Shown here: one piece after another, positions 1-7,410 of the stretch
Layout: each line of letters starts with the position of its first letter
Numbering within the stretch: position 1 is the stretch's first letter
From: Chloroflexota bacterium
Lineage (GTDB): Bacteria; Chloroflexota; Chloroflexia; QHBQ01; JADMIH01
Length of the DNA stretch: 29,790 nucleotides
Reading direction: 5' to 3'
Assembly (NCBI GenBank): GCA_015478675.1
Contig: JADMIH010000028.1
Coordinates: forward strand, 1 to 29,790
The notes under the pieces: generated by a model
Seen by the model: the letters and a program-made list of their open reading frames with translations, nothing else
What the model was told of the DNA's origin: nothing
The model's database searches: none
Program-made: the position numbers and the translations under genes

Positions 1-294
1 AACAAATATTCCCCTCCCGGCTCACGGGTGGAAGTGAGAGTTGTGCGCTCGGGGCAGGAGTGCCTGACGTTGGTGCGCGACAACGGCCCCGGAGTACCGA
101 CCGAGGAGCGCGAGCGCATATTCGAGCGCTTCTACCGCAGCAGCATGCACCGGAGCGACCGCACGGCCAGCACCGGCCTCGGCCTACCCATTGGGGCCAA
201 AATAGCCGAGATACACGGAGGTCGGCTGTGGGTCGAGACTGCAGCGAGAGGCGGGAGCATATTCACCCTCGCCCTGCCGCATTCTGCTCGCTAA
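1..294 (+). CDS. Sensor histidine kinase, C-terminal fragment (ATPase domain)
   Basis: The gene enters from the left edge, so only the end of its catalytic ATP-binding domain (HATPase_c) is present. The first codons read NKYSPPG, the end of the N box. DNGPGV follows (G1 box), then FERFYR (F box), then TGLGLPI (G2 box). This is the normal order for a kinase that phosphorylates its own histidine and passes the phosphate to a response regulator. The dimerisation domain, sensor region and partner regulator lie outside the window, so the stimulus is unknown. The TAA stop directly abuts the stop codon of the convergent gene at 295. The family assignment is secure. Confidence 0.9.
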   Translation, partial: NKYSPPGSRVEVRVVRSGQECLTLVRDNGPGVPTEERERIFERFYRSSMHRSDRTASTGLGLPIGAKIAEIHGGRLWVETAARGGSIFTLALPHSAR

Positions 295-1359
295 TTATCC
301 CTGCGTATCTACAGGCTGTTCATCTATCTTACCGACGTGCCAGGGCGGGACCACCGCGCCAAAGCCGACCGACTTGTAGCTCTGGAGGGTGCGGATGTAG
401 TGTGCGCGCTCGAAGGCGGTGGGGTCAGGTACGCGCTTCTGGCTCATCAGGCCCTGCATCTCCTCTACCGACTGAAAGTCGTGCTCCTCCATCCACTTGC
501 CAAGCTCCCGTTCCAGGTAGGATATATGCTTTATGCCCCGCTTGAGGAGGGCTGAGCAGAGCATCGTGACGCTCGCCCCAGCCATGAGCATCTTGACCAC
601 GTCCTCCGGCGCGTGGATGCCTCCGCTCGCCGCCAGGTCGCAGTCCACCTGCCCGTGCAGGATGGCGATCCAGCGCAGGGGCAGGCGCATGGCCTGGGGG
701 CCGCTGAGAACGATACGCGGTTTCACCTCCATTAGTGCGAGGTTGATGTCGGGCTGATAGAAGCGATTGAAAAGTACCAGCCCGTCGGCCCCTGCCCGCT
801 CGAAGCGCCCCGCCATGTTCGCCATGTTGCTGAAGTAGGGGCCGAGCTTCACCGCCAGGGGGACCGTTACCGCCGAGCGCACCCACTCCACTATCTCTAG
901 GTAGGTGCGCTCGATCTGCGCTCCCGTGATGTGAGCCTCGGTCGGGACGTAATAGATGTTCAGCTCTATCGCGTCGGCTCCGGCCTGCTGCATCTGCTTT
1001 GCGTACTCCGCCCAGCCACCTATAGATGTGCCGTTGAGGCTGGCGATTATTGGGATGTTAACAGCTTCTTTGGCCTTGCGTATGTGCTCAAGATATCCTT
1101 CTGGCCCCAGGTTATAGTGTGAGCGCCTCGGAAAGTAGCCCCCGCTGTTGTCCGCGACCAGAGCGGTCTCATCACTGATATATCGAATCTCCCGCGGACC
1201 GTTTTGCAACTGCTCCTCAAACAGGGAGTAGAGCACAACTGCCGCCGCTCCCGCCTCTTCAGCACGCTTTATGTTCTCTATACGCTCCGAGATGGGAGAG
1301 GCCGAGAGGACAAGTGGAGTTCGCAAGGTCATCCCCAGATAAGTTGTAGATAGGTCCAT
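295..1359 (-). CDS. Dihydroorotate dehydrogenase-like flavoprotein
   Basis: A 354-residue TIM-barrel protein of the dihydroorotate-dehydrogenase-like family, expected to bind FMN in the cytoplasm. The N-terminus (YLGMTLRTPLVLSASP) and the C-terminal AASGGIHAPEDV / MLMAGAS segments fit the phosphate-binding end of the barrel. Where true class 1 enzymes have the ELN-x-S/C-CPN active-site segment, this protein reads ELNIYYVPTE, so the usual Cys/Ser catalytic base is not apparent. It is therefore probably not a pyrimidine-pathway PyrD. Relatives annotated as 'dihydroorotate dehydrogenase-like' are of uncertain function. The ATG has AAAGGAAG seven bases upstream. The gene stands alone between convergent and co-directional neighbours. 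Confidence 0.85.
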   Translation of the reverse strand: MDLSTTYLGMTLRTPLVLSASPISERIENIKRAEEAGAAAVVLYSLFEEQLQNGPREIRYISDETALVADNSGGYFPRRSHYNLGPEGYLEHIRKAKEAVNIPIIASLNGTSIGGWAEYAKQMQQAGADAIELNIYYVPTEAHITGAQIERTYLEIVEWVRSAVTVPLAVKLGPYFSNMANMAGRFERAGADGLVLFNRFYQPDINLALMEVKPRIVLSGPQAMRLPLRWIAILHGQVDCDLAASGGIHAPEDVVKMLMAGASVTMLCSALLKRGIKHISYLERELGKWMEEHDFQSVEEMQGLMSQKRVPDPTAFERAHYIRTLQSYKSVGFGAVVPPWHVGKIDEQPVDTQG

Positions 1360-1479
1360 TTGCTTACTTCCTTTCGGTTAGATTATTAGATCCTATTCAG
1401 CCCTGTGGAACTGCCCGAATGCTGAATGGCGCGTATGTAGTAGCCCTTTCAACTCTCACGGCACTTCACCGAGGGTTTA

Positions 1480-2256
1480 TCATAGTAGGCTTACACCGAG
1501 GAGACGACCGATGCCGTAGGTTAAAGCTGCCGCTGCAAGGCCCAAAAGGAACTGGCGCATCCCTGAGAGGAATAGGCTTCGTCCTGTCAATACGGTGACA
1601 CCCGCTCCCAGGCTAAATAGAGCAACCGAGCTTAGTGCCAGGCTTAAGACTATGGCGGCTGCCCCTGCAAGGAACAGGAAGGGAATCACCGGCACGATAG
1701 CGCCGAGGGCGAAGAGGACGAACGACGTCGACGCAGCCTCCCAGGCCGAACCACCTAGCTCCCTCGCGTCTATGCCCAGTTCCTCTCGCACGTGGGTCTC
1801 GAGCGCACTCTCCTTGTTGAGCATGAGATGCTTCGCGATCTGATGGGCATGACGTGCGGGCATGCCTTTCGCTTGGTAGATTAGGGCCAGCTCCTCTGTC
1901 TCTGGGCCGGGATTCCGGTCAAGCTCTTGCGACTCGATATGGATTTGTCTCTGGTAAAGCTCTCTTGAGCTTTGCACCGAGAGCCACTCTCCAAGCGCCA
2001 TGGAAGAAGCCCCTGCCAGCAGACCGGCAATACCCGTGATCAGAATGGCCCGACCCGACAATTCGGCCCCTGCCACGCCCATGACCAGGCTCAGATTAGA
2101 AACCACTCCATCAGTGGCCCCTAACACCCCTGCACGGAGGGCATTGCCTCTAGGGGTCCGATGGTGTCCTTCCGGCTGAACCAACGCGGCTCTCCCGGAG
2201 GTATTCTGCTCAGGTACAGTATTCGGTATTGCTAACAAGAGCGTCACTCTCCTCAC
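1480..2256 (-). CDS. VIT1/CCC1 family membrane protein (putative Fe/Mn transporter)
   Basis: A 258-residue integral membrane protein of the VIT1/CCC1 family, whose characterised members move Fe2+ or Mn2+ across membranes. After a hydrophilic N-terminus come the family's opening helix (GVLGATDGVVSNLSLVMGVAGA) with its conserved Asp, and a second helix with AGASSMALGEWLSVQS. A charged cytoplasmic helix rich in Glu and His follows, and then three closely packed C-terminal helices. This matches the five-helix layout of the family. The start used is a GTG 21 bases downstream of the SHOCT gene, with which it is probably co-transcribed. The N-terminal 30 residues are poorly conserved in type, so a later start such as a TTG or GTG inside this stretch is possible. 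Confidence 0.85.
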   Translation of the reverse strand: MRRVTLLLAIPNTVPEQNTSGRAALVQPEGHHRTPRGNALRAGVLGATDGVVSNLSLVMGVAGAELSGRAILITGIAGLLAGASSMALGEWLSVQSSRELYQRQIHIESQELDRNPGPETEELALIYQAKGMPARHAHQIAKHLMLNKESALETHVREELGIDARELGGSAWEAASTSFVLFALGAIVPVIPFLFLAGAAAIVLSLALSSVALFSLGAGVTVLTGRSLFLSGMRQFLLGLAAAALTYGIGRLLGVSLL

Positions 2257-2277
2257 GTTAGGCTCGCAGTCCGAGCG

Positions 2278-2664
2278 TCAGTCGGCTGTGAGATCTCGCT
2301 TCATTTGCTCGAACTGCTCGCTGGTGATCTCTCCCTGGACATACCTGTGCCTGAGGATCTCCAGCGCCTCGTTGGGGCGACTACCAGTTCCACCGCCGGA
2401 TGCGCCGACCCGGCTGCGGCGAACGGCCCAGGCGACAAACGCCACGCCCCCGCCGCTGAGTAGGAGCCAGAAGAGGAGCATGAGGAGCCAGCCCCACCAC
2501 GTATTGCCACCCCAACCAGCCCAGGTCGACGGGTTCCAGCCACCCATCATCCCGCCGAACATCATCATGGGCATGACGAACACGGACAACAGCACCAGTG
2601 CGAGCACTGTCACCAGTGCTACCAGTCCCACAGTCAACTCGGACCTCGTATCATTGGGATACAT
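2278..2664 (-). CDS. SHOCT-domain membrane protein
   Basis: A 128-residue protein starting at an ATG (MYPNDTRS) with AGGTGA six bases upstream. The start overlaps the end of the DUF302 gene by 14 bases, which implies translational coupling. It has two hydrophobic segments (about residues 12-37 and 55-80) separated by a Gly/Met/Trp-rich stretch (MMMFGGMMGGW and GWGGNTWWGW). The C-terminal 25 residues (ALEILRHRYVQGEITSEQFE) form a SHOCT motif, a short oligomerisation-type domain often found at the C-terminus of small membrane proteins. The molecular role of such proteins is unknown. Its neighbours (DUF302, VIT1, DUF305) suggest a role in metal or envelope homeostasis, by context only. Confidence 0.85.
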   Translation of the reverse strand: MYPNDTRSELTVGLVALVTVLALVLLSVFVMPMMMFGGMMGGWNPSTWAGWGGNTWWGWLLMLLFWLLLSGGGVAFVAWAVRRSRVGASGGGTGSRPNEALEILRHRYVQGEITSEQFEQMKRDLTAD

Positions 2665-3109
2665 GTGGTTCACCTGCGCCTTCCCCAAGATGGGCGGCCA
2701 CACGCTCCAAGCGTGCTGTGACCTCATCGGCAACGGGTTGTAGCACGGGGTTGGCGGCCACGCCCAGCATAGCTCGTGGGTCCACGAACACCACCCGTGT
2801 GCCTTCTCCCTCCTCATGTACCACCACATTGCATGGGAGGAGCAGCCCCAGATCAGGTTCGACCCTCAATGCCTGGTAGGCCAGCGGCGGGTTGCACGCC
2901 CCCAGGATTATGTACCTTTGGAACTCCACGTCCAGTTTCTTCTTCAGCGTGTCGCGCACGTCTATCTCGGTCAGCACCCCGAACCCTTCGGCCTTGAGCG
3001 CGTCTACCACCGCCCCTACCGCCTGTTCATACGGTAGGGGCAACGATAGCGCGAACCCATACCTGCCGGTTTCGTTTGTAGTGCCGCGCTTCTCGTCCAG
3101 GTCTGCCAT
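2651..3109 (-). CDS. DUF302 domain protein
   Basis: A 152-residue soluble protein with a DUF302 domain, recognisable from the early segment (AVGAVVDALKAEGFGVLTEIDV), the central GACNPPLAYQAL segment and the LLLPCNVVVHE segment that follows. The Cys in GACNPP and the one in LPCNVV are the positions typical of the family. DUF302 proteins are often encoded beside copper or sulfur-oxidation genes, but no biochemical function is established. The start chosen is the ATG of MADLDEK because GGAGG lies eight bases upstream; an upstream ATG at 3130 would place that ribosome binding site inside the gene. It is first in a leftward cluster with the SHOCT and VIT1 genes. Confidence 0.88.
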   Translation of the reverse strand: MADLDEKRGTTNETGRYGFALSLPLPYEQAVGAVVDALKAEGFGVLTEIDVRDTLKKKLDVEFQRYIILGACNPPLAYQALRVEPDLGLLLPCNVVVHEEGEGTRVVFVDPRAMLGVAANPVLQPVADEVTARLERVAAHLGEGAGEPHVSQ

Positions 3110-3250
3110 CTTATGATCCTCCATTAGCATCTTTTTGCGTCCTCATCGCGTTCAATCGTCCAGTCTTGCCGTGTACCAGAGTTGGTCGCTAATCATGCCG
3201 AGCCTCGGAGCTGAAGGTCATTGAGGTATGCGCCTCACTGGCCTTTCATC

Positions 3251-3272
3251 GTGAGCATGCTGGCGTGAGCAT
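3251..3272. repeat. Direct repeat GTGAGCAT, 14-bp step, upstream of the DUF302 cluster
   Basis: GTGAGCAT occurs at 3251-3258 and again at 3265-3272, preceded by C in both cases. It lies in the 187-base gap between the DUF302 start and the end of the DUF305 gene. It could be an operator for the leftward DUF302 cluster, but no convincing -10 or -35 is tied to it. Confidence 0.35.
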
Positions 3273-3296
3273 CCCCGGCGGGCAGCCAGATAGGGG

Positions 3297-4100
3297 TTAT
3301 GGCGTGCCCGTGCCATACCACTGCTTGTACAGAGTTTGCATCTGCTCGATCTCCGCCCTCTGGCTCGATATGATGGAGCGTGCCAATTCTTTCAATTCCT
3401 TCTGCTCGCCGCCCGTGAGTACCATGCTGGACATCATCAGCGCCATCTGGTGGTGCGGGATCATTGCCTCGATAAAGGCTTTGTCGAAGTCCTTCGCATT
3501 GGCGAGGTCATCGAGATTCATGCCCATGCCCATGTCGCCATTGCCCATCATGCCGCTCATTATGCCGCCCATCATACCCTGGCCGCTCATCATGCCGCCC
3601 ATCATACCCTGGTTGCTCATCATGCCATCATTGCTGCCGGATCCCATCATGCCGCTATCATTGCTACCAGCGGTTCCGGTCTGGCCGGCCGGCAAATCCG
3701 TACCGTACCACTCCTTGTACCAGCCTCGCATCTGGGCGACCTCAAGGGTCTGAGTGCGTTTGATGTTTTCCGCTAGGGTCTTTATCTCCGGGCGGGTCGC
3801 CTTCTGTAGTGCCAGGTCGGCCATGTCTATGGCATCCTGGTGGTGAGGCACCATCATCTCGATGAAGTGACGGTCCACATTGCTCATCATGTCAGCCATA
3901 TTGCCCATTCCGCTCGTAGTCTGACTGCCCGTCCCCATCATCGAACTATTGCCGGTTGTCTGTGCCGCGTTCATGTCCGAGCAGTCCCCTTTGGTTTGAG
4001 CTGCTGCCGGAAAAGCGGCAACCAGGGCTATAGCTCCGAATAGTACCAGCGCCCCTGCTGCTAGAAGCGCGAATAGCTTGTGTCTCTTGATCGTTTCCAT
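3297..4100 (-). CDS. Secreted double-DUF305 protein with Met-rich linker
   Basis: A 267-residue exported protein. Residues 1-35 form a signal peptide (positive METIKRHK, hydrophobic core, cleavage near AAAQT). Two DUF305 copies follow, a ferritin-like four-helix fold. The first has HFIEMMVPHHQDAIDMA and ends with MRGWYKEWYGTDLP; the second has AFIEAMIPHHQMALMMS and ends with QTLYKQWYGTGTP. Between them lies a Met/Gly/Asn linker built of near-identical ten-residue units, with MxxM clusters of the type that bind Cu(I) outside the cytoplasm. DUF305 proteins are frequently encoded with copper-resistance genes, so periplasmic or cell-surface copper binding is a reasonable inference. A possible promoter (CATAAT at 4127-4122) and a dyad lie upstream. 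Confidence 0.9.
   Translation of the reverse strand: METIKRHKLFALLAAGALVLFGAIALVAAFPAAAQTKGDCSDMNAAQTTGNSSMMGTGSQTTSGMGNMADMMSNVDRHFIEMMVPHHQDAIDMADLALQKATRPEIKTLAENIKRTQTLEVAQMRGWYKEWYGTDLPAGQTGTAGSNDSGMMGSGSNDGMMSNQGMMGGMMSGQGMMGGIMSGMMGNGDMGMGMNLDDLANAKDFDKAFIEAMIPHHQMALMMSSMVLTGGEQKELKELARSIISSQRAEIEQMQTLYKQWYGTGTP
3553..3627. repeat. 30-bp tandem repeat inside the DUF305 gene
   Basis: Two 30-bp units (3553-3582 and 3583-3612) differ at a single base, and a partial third copy follows from 3613. They encode the ten-residue unit rich in MM, GG and GQ in the linker between the two DUF305 domains. Such a repeat can vary in copy number between strains and so change the number of Met ligands. 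Confidence 0.8.
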
Positions 4101-4148
4101 TTCTCCTCACCTTTCCCTTCTATTATGGGTAACTATTGTCGCCAATTG

Positions 4149-4167
4149 TGGGTCACAACCTGACCCA
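4149..4167. promoter_or_regulatory. 19-bp dyad upstream of the DUF305 gene (candidate operator)
   Basis: TGGGTCA (4149-4155) and TGACCCA (4161-4167) form a perfect 7-bp inverted repeat around CAACC. Its centre is about 31 bases upstream of a CATAAT (-10-like, 4127-4122, minus strand) that precedes the DUF305 gene. This is where a dimeric activator would overlap the -35 region. The regulator is unknown. Confidence 0.45.
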
Positions 4168-4266
4168 GGTGCTTACATTACCAGTTTAGCGAAGGAAAGT
4201 TACGATTTGATGCCCGGTTCGATTATGCTTGAATAATGTTTATGGCACTCCGTGAATCTGGAACAA

Positions 4267-4306
4267 AGGAAAGGCCGGTACTGCTTTTGCGGTACCGGCC
4301 TTTCCT
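4267..4306 (-). terminator. Strong hairpin, probable terminator of the ferritin-like gene
   Basis: A perfect 15-bp stem (4267-4281 with 4292-4306) can extend by two further G-C pairs plus one mismatch or wobble, closing on a four-base loop. On the minus strand it is followed by TTTGTT, as expected for an intrinsic terminator about 75 bases after the stop of the DUF892 gene. The plus strand has no U-rich tail. Confidence 0.65.
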
Positions 4307-4381
4307 GGTTAGAGGCGGACTAGTCGTATTCAGTTGTGGGAGCTTCCCACTACGCTGTGGGAGCTGTAACGCTTACATCTC

Positions 4382-4996
4382 TTACTTTCGTGGAGAGAAG
4401 GCTGCGCTCGTGCCGACCAGATCAGGCTCTCTGACGAACGCCCATGCGTTCTGTGGTACCGGGATGCCCTCATTCTGTAAGTTGAAGAGGCCGATCTCCG
4501 GCATATGCTCGAAGAGCCAGCGCTGCGTCTCCATCTCCTCGTGCATGTGCCTCTCCGAGAGGCGCGCCACCTCCTCGTCTCCAAAAGTCCGTGCCAGGGT
4601 GGTCAGCAGCTTGTAGGAGGCGATCTTGAAGTGGCCGAAGGTGTACCAGGTGGTGGCGAAGCCGGCAAGCGTCTCAGGCTTTACCATGTCCATGCAACTC
4701 AGTATTGGACTGGTGAAGGAGCTGAACGTCCGCGACTGCTCCTTGGTGTCGGTGGCCTTCACGGACGGGCGAACGTTGTAGAACTCCAGGCGCGGCAGAA
4801 GGTGCTTGGAATGCTCCTTGCACATCTCGGCACACTGATAAATCCTGGCTCGGAACTCCGGAAAGTCCTTGAAGGCAGAGGCTCGCTCACCGTAGCTCTC
4901 CAGCGTTTTGCTGAAAGTGCTCTCGAAGGTGTAGATATCCGTCAGGTACGCTACAAAGTTCTCCTTGAACTTCGGGTTCGTGTTCGCGTTAAACAT
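4382..4996 (-). CDS. DUF892 (YciE/YciF-like) ferritin-like protein
   Basis: A 204-residue all-helical protein of the DUF892 ferritin-like family. Acidic and His residues typical of a four-helix di-iron bundle are visible: YLTDIYTFESTF in helix 1, MCKEHSKHLLPRLEFY in helix 2, TWYTFGHFKIASYKLL in helix 3 and ERHMHEEMETQRWLFEH in helix 4. Family members are linked to stress survival, but their reaction is not settled. The start is the ATG of MFNANTN, with AAGGAG six bases upstream; the longer reading frame begins at a TTG that overlaps this ribosome binding site. Its promoter region has 11-bp GTTACGG repeats unlike the TCAG arrays found elsewhere in the window. Confidence 0.82.
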   Translation of the reverse strand: MFNANTNPKFKENFVAYLTDIYTFESTFSKTLESYGERASAFKDFPEFRARIYQCAEMCKEHSKHLLPRLEFYNVRPSVKATDTKEQSRTFSSFTSPILSCMDMVKPETLAGFATTWYTFGHFKIASYKLLTTLARTFGDEEVARLSERHMHEEMETQRWLFEHMPEIGLFNLQNEGIPVPQNAWAFVREPDLVGTSAAFSPRK

Positions 4997-5133
4997 TTTC
5001 TTCTCCTTGTTTGTCAAGCCAGCCTGCGCCGGCTCGTGATTTGGTTTTTAGGTTTGAGACCGAAACGTCATTTTAGGTTCGATCTACTAACCCCATCCTA
5101 TCAGGAGAAAGTTATCATCGAATACCCGGAATT

Positions 5134-5151
5134 GTTACGGTTTGGTTACGG
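5134..5151 (-). promoter_or_regulatory. 11-bp direct repeat GTTACGG upstream of the ferritin-like gene
   Basis: GTTACGG occurs at 5134-5140 and 5145-5151, exactly 11 bp apart; on the minus strand the copies read CCGTAAC. A weaker relative (GTTATCA, 5111-5117) and a -10-like TAGGAT (5100-5095, minus) lie further toward the DUF892 gene. Repeats of 11 bp suit an OmpR/PhoB-family regulator. The adjacent pair at 5185-7172 is a candidate, by position only. Confidence 0.45.
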
Positions 5152-5184
5152 ATGTTGAGAAAGGGAGATGGTGAGCGCGGTACG

Positions 5185-6363
5185 TCATACCCTTCGGACG
5201 GTAGGAAGGGTGAACGAGAAGGTGCTGCCCAGGCCCGGCCCTGGACTTTCCGCCCAGATACGCCCGCCTTGCGCCTCAACAATTGCCCTGGCGATGGTCA
5301 GGCCGATGCCTGAGCCGCCTGCTGCCCGGCTACGGCGCCACTTCTCCACGCGGTAGAAGCGGTCGAACAGGTGCGGCAGGTCCTCTGGGGACACGCCTAT
5401 GCCAGTATCCACTACCTGAAACAGCACCTCGTCGCCACTGCCACCGCCGAGGCCCGGCGAGCCAGGTGCTCGGCTCACGGAGAGGGTAACCTTGCCCGGG
5501 GGCGGCGTATAGCGCAGGGCGTTGGTGAGCAGATTGGTGAGCACCTGCACTGTGCGGTCTCGGTCGGCCATCACAGGGGGGAGGTTGGTCGCAACATCCT
5601 CTACAAGCTCAAGCCCTTCCTCGGCGAAGTCCGAGCGCAGCCGGTCGAGGGCTGCCCTCGCAATTGCCGAGGGGTCCTCCGGTACAGGATTCAATGAGAA
5701 CTGCCGGGCCTCGGCGCGGGAAAGATCGCGCAGGTCGTCGGCCAACCTGTTGAGCCTGCCGGTCTCGTCACGCAGGCTTGCCCAGGTCTCCTGTGAGGGC
5801 TGAACGATGCCGTCCAGCAGCCCATCCAGGTAACCGGCGAGGGTGTTGATAGGAGTGCGAAGCTCGTGGGCCACATCGCCCAGCAGCTCTACACGTCGCG
5901 CCTCGGTCGCTTCTAGCGAGTGGGCCATCTCGTTGAAGCTGTGCGTTAGCTGGCCTAGCTCATCCGCGCCCTCGGAGTGCTTGAAGACGACCCTCTCCGA
6001 GTAGTGACCTGCGGCGATGTGCCGCGTGGAACTGGCGATACGCCGCACGCGCCCCGTGATGCGCTCAGAGATGAAGAGGCTGGCCGCCAATGCCACCAGG
6101 GTAGCGGCTGCTGTCGCCACCAGCACTGCCTGTGTCACCGAGGACTGGAACGCGACCTCCAAACTGCTGGTGGCAGCGTCTGCGCCCCCGGACATTGCAC
6201 CCGACATATCGCTCGGTCCCATCATCTGAACCATATGCTCTTCGAAGAGGCGAGGTGCAACCAGGCTGATCACGAGCAGAGAGGTGAGCGTGCCAACCGC
6301 GATCACCAGCAAGAAGGCCAGCAGCAGCTTCGCCCGTAAGCTCGATTGCAGCCAGCGGATCAT
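5185..6363 (-). CDS. Sensor histidine kinase with Met-rich external loop
   Basis: A 392-residue membrane kinase. Helix 1 (about residues 12-36) and helix 2 (about 78-99) frame a short external loop of about 40 residues that contains HMVQMMGPSDMSGAMSG. A HAMP linker follows (to about 155), then the HisKA domain with phospho-acceptor His166 in DVAHELRTP. The ATPase domain has NLLTNALRYTPP, DTGIGV, FDRFYR and GSGIGLTIA. The loop is too small for a folded sensor domain but has a His and several Met residues, which would suit direct sensing of Cu(I) or Ag(I); that is inference. Its ATG overlaps the stop of the response-regulator gene (ATGA), so the two are co-translated. Confidence 0.93.
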   Translation of the reverse strand: MIRWLQSSLRAKLLLAFLLVIAVGTLTSLLVISLVAPRLFEEHMVQMMGPSDMSGAMSGGADAATSSLEVAFQSSVTQAVLVATAAATLVALAASLFISERITGRVRRIASSTRHIAAGHYSERVVFKHSEGADELGQLTHSFNEMAHSLEATEARRVELLGDVAHELRTPINTLAGYLDGLLDGIVQPSQETWASLRDETGRLNRLADDLRDLSRAEARQFSLNPVPEDPSAIARAALDRLRSDFAEEGLELVEDVATNLPPVMADRDRTVQVLTNLLTNALRYTPPPGKVTLSVSRAPGSPGLGGGSGDEVLFQVVDTGIGVSPEDLPHLFDRFYRVEKWRRSRAAGGSGIGLTIARAIVEAQGGRIWAESPGPGLGSTFSFTLPTVRRV

Positions 6364-7172
6364 GGCGATGATCCAGTTATCGGTGTAGGCGAGGGGCTTC
6401 TGAAGCGGTAACCGACGCCGCGCACAGTCTCGATGTAGCGGGGTTCGGCTGGATCATCATCCAGCTTCTTGCGCAGGTGGGTCACACAGACGTCCACCAC
6501 GTGGTCGCCGTAGTATTCCCCGCTCCAAACCTGTTGCAGAAGCTGGTCACGGGTGAAGACTCGGCCAGGGTGAGCGGCCAGCGTCGCCAGCAGGCCGAAC
6601 TCCCGAGGCGTGAGATACACCGGTTCACCTCGCACAGACACTGCGTGGCGAGACGCATCAACGACCAGATCGCCGCGCACAAGAGGCGGGGGTAAGTCAG
6701 GTTGCGCTTCTGCTCGTCGGGTCTGTGAGTTCCCTGGCGGCTGTAGTCGTGGGCGGCGCAGCATGGCCTTCACCCTCGCCACAAGCTCACGCGGGCTGAA
6801 CGGCTTGGTGAGGTAGTCGTCCGCGCCCACAGAGAGGCCGACGACCTTGTCTATCTCCTCGCCCCTGGCCGTAAGCATCAGCACATAGGCGTCGGAGAAC
6901 TGCCGCAGCCGGCGACACACCTCCACTCCATCAAGGCCAGGGAGCATCACGTCCAATATGAGCAGATCGGGGAGTTCGACCTGCGCCGTCTCGAGGGCGG
7001 TGATTCCATCAGAAGCGGCGAACACCTCAAATCCTTCGGCCAACAGGTAGCCGCGCACCAGCTCCACCTGCTTTTGTTCGTCGTCTACTATTAGCACTTT
7101 GGGCGCTTGACGCGGGTCGCCGCCTGCGTAGCTATGCTCCTGCGATTCCATATCCTCGCCTGCTCTTATCAT
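6360..7172 (-). CDS. OmpR-family response regulator
   Basis: A 270-residue two-domain regulator. The receiver has the acidic pair in VLIVDDE, phospho-acceptor Asp74 (LILDVMLPG), Thr101 and Lys123 (LTKPFS). After a Pro/Arg-rich linker of about 30 residues comes a winged-helix DNA-binding domain (LTPREFGLLATLAAHPGR, then VDVCVTHLRKKLD and TVRGVGYRF). It pairs with the kinase immediately downstream. The start at 7172 has only a weak ribosome binding site, and an ATG at 7151 is an alternative. No TCAG array faces this gene. Its upstream region instead has a 14-bp tandem duplication. Confidence 0.93.
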   Translation of the reverse strand: MIRAGEDMESQEHSYAGGDPRQAPKVLIVDDEQKQVELVRGYLLAEGFEVFAASDGITALETAQVELPDLLILDVMLPGLDGVEVCRRLRQFSDAYVLMLTARGEEIDKVVGLSVGADDYLTKPFSPRELVARVKAMLRRPRLQPPGNSQTRRAEAQPDLPPPLVRGDLVVDASRHAVSVRGEPVYLTPREFGLLATLAAHPGRVFTRDQLLQQVWSGEYYGDHVVDVCVTHLRKKLDDDPAEPRYIETVRGVGYRFRSPSPTPITGSSP

Positions 7173-7219
7173 CTACCCGAGGGAACGCCTCTTTACCTTT
7201 TAAGGTGCGTTCTACTCCC

Positions 7220-7247
7220 GCTCTATTCCATTGGCTCTATTCCATTG
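7220..7247. repeat. Perfect 14-bp tandem duplication upstream of the response regulator
   Basis: GCTCTATTCCATTG is present twice with no gap (7220-7233 and 7234-7247), in the divergent region between the leftward response-regulator gene and the rightward TCAG-array promoter. A -10-like TAGAAC lies at 7214-7209 on the minus strand. It may be an operator for the leftward operon or simply a recent duplication. Confidence 0.6.
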
Positions 7248-7298
7248 TAAGCAACAACATGGTTGAGACGCAACTGTGCAGGCCACCGAAGCCAGACT

Positions 7299-7351
7299 TC
7301 AGCAAATCCTCAGGAACCGCTCAGGGTCGCTTCAGCGACAACGAATATCCT
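7299..7351 (+). promoter_or_regulatory. Four-repeat TCAG promoter of the multicopper-oxidase operon
   Basis: TCAG occurs at 7299, 7310, 7321 and 7332, all 11 bp apart, and TATCCT (-10-like) begins at 7346, 14 bp after the last T. There is no separate -35 box; the array takes its place, as at class II activated promoters. Transcription would start near 7358, leaving a leader of about 53 bases before the first gene at 7411. Confidence 0.85.
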
Positions 7352-7410
7352 TCTATCGAGCCACAGACCACAGATAACGTGTGGGCCGCTCTCGTGAGGA
7401 GGTATGAGCT

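Noticed and set aside
1411..1425. CTGC/CTGA at 11-bp spacing upstream of the dihydroorotate-dehydrogenase-like gene
   Set aside because: Only two units, one degenerate, and no -10 at the fixed distance; not counted as a member of the array set.
3210..3225. Possible TCAG unit (minus strand) upstream of the DUF302 cluster
   Set aside because: A single unit; the neighbouring TCAA is at 10 rather than 11 bp and no -10 fits.
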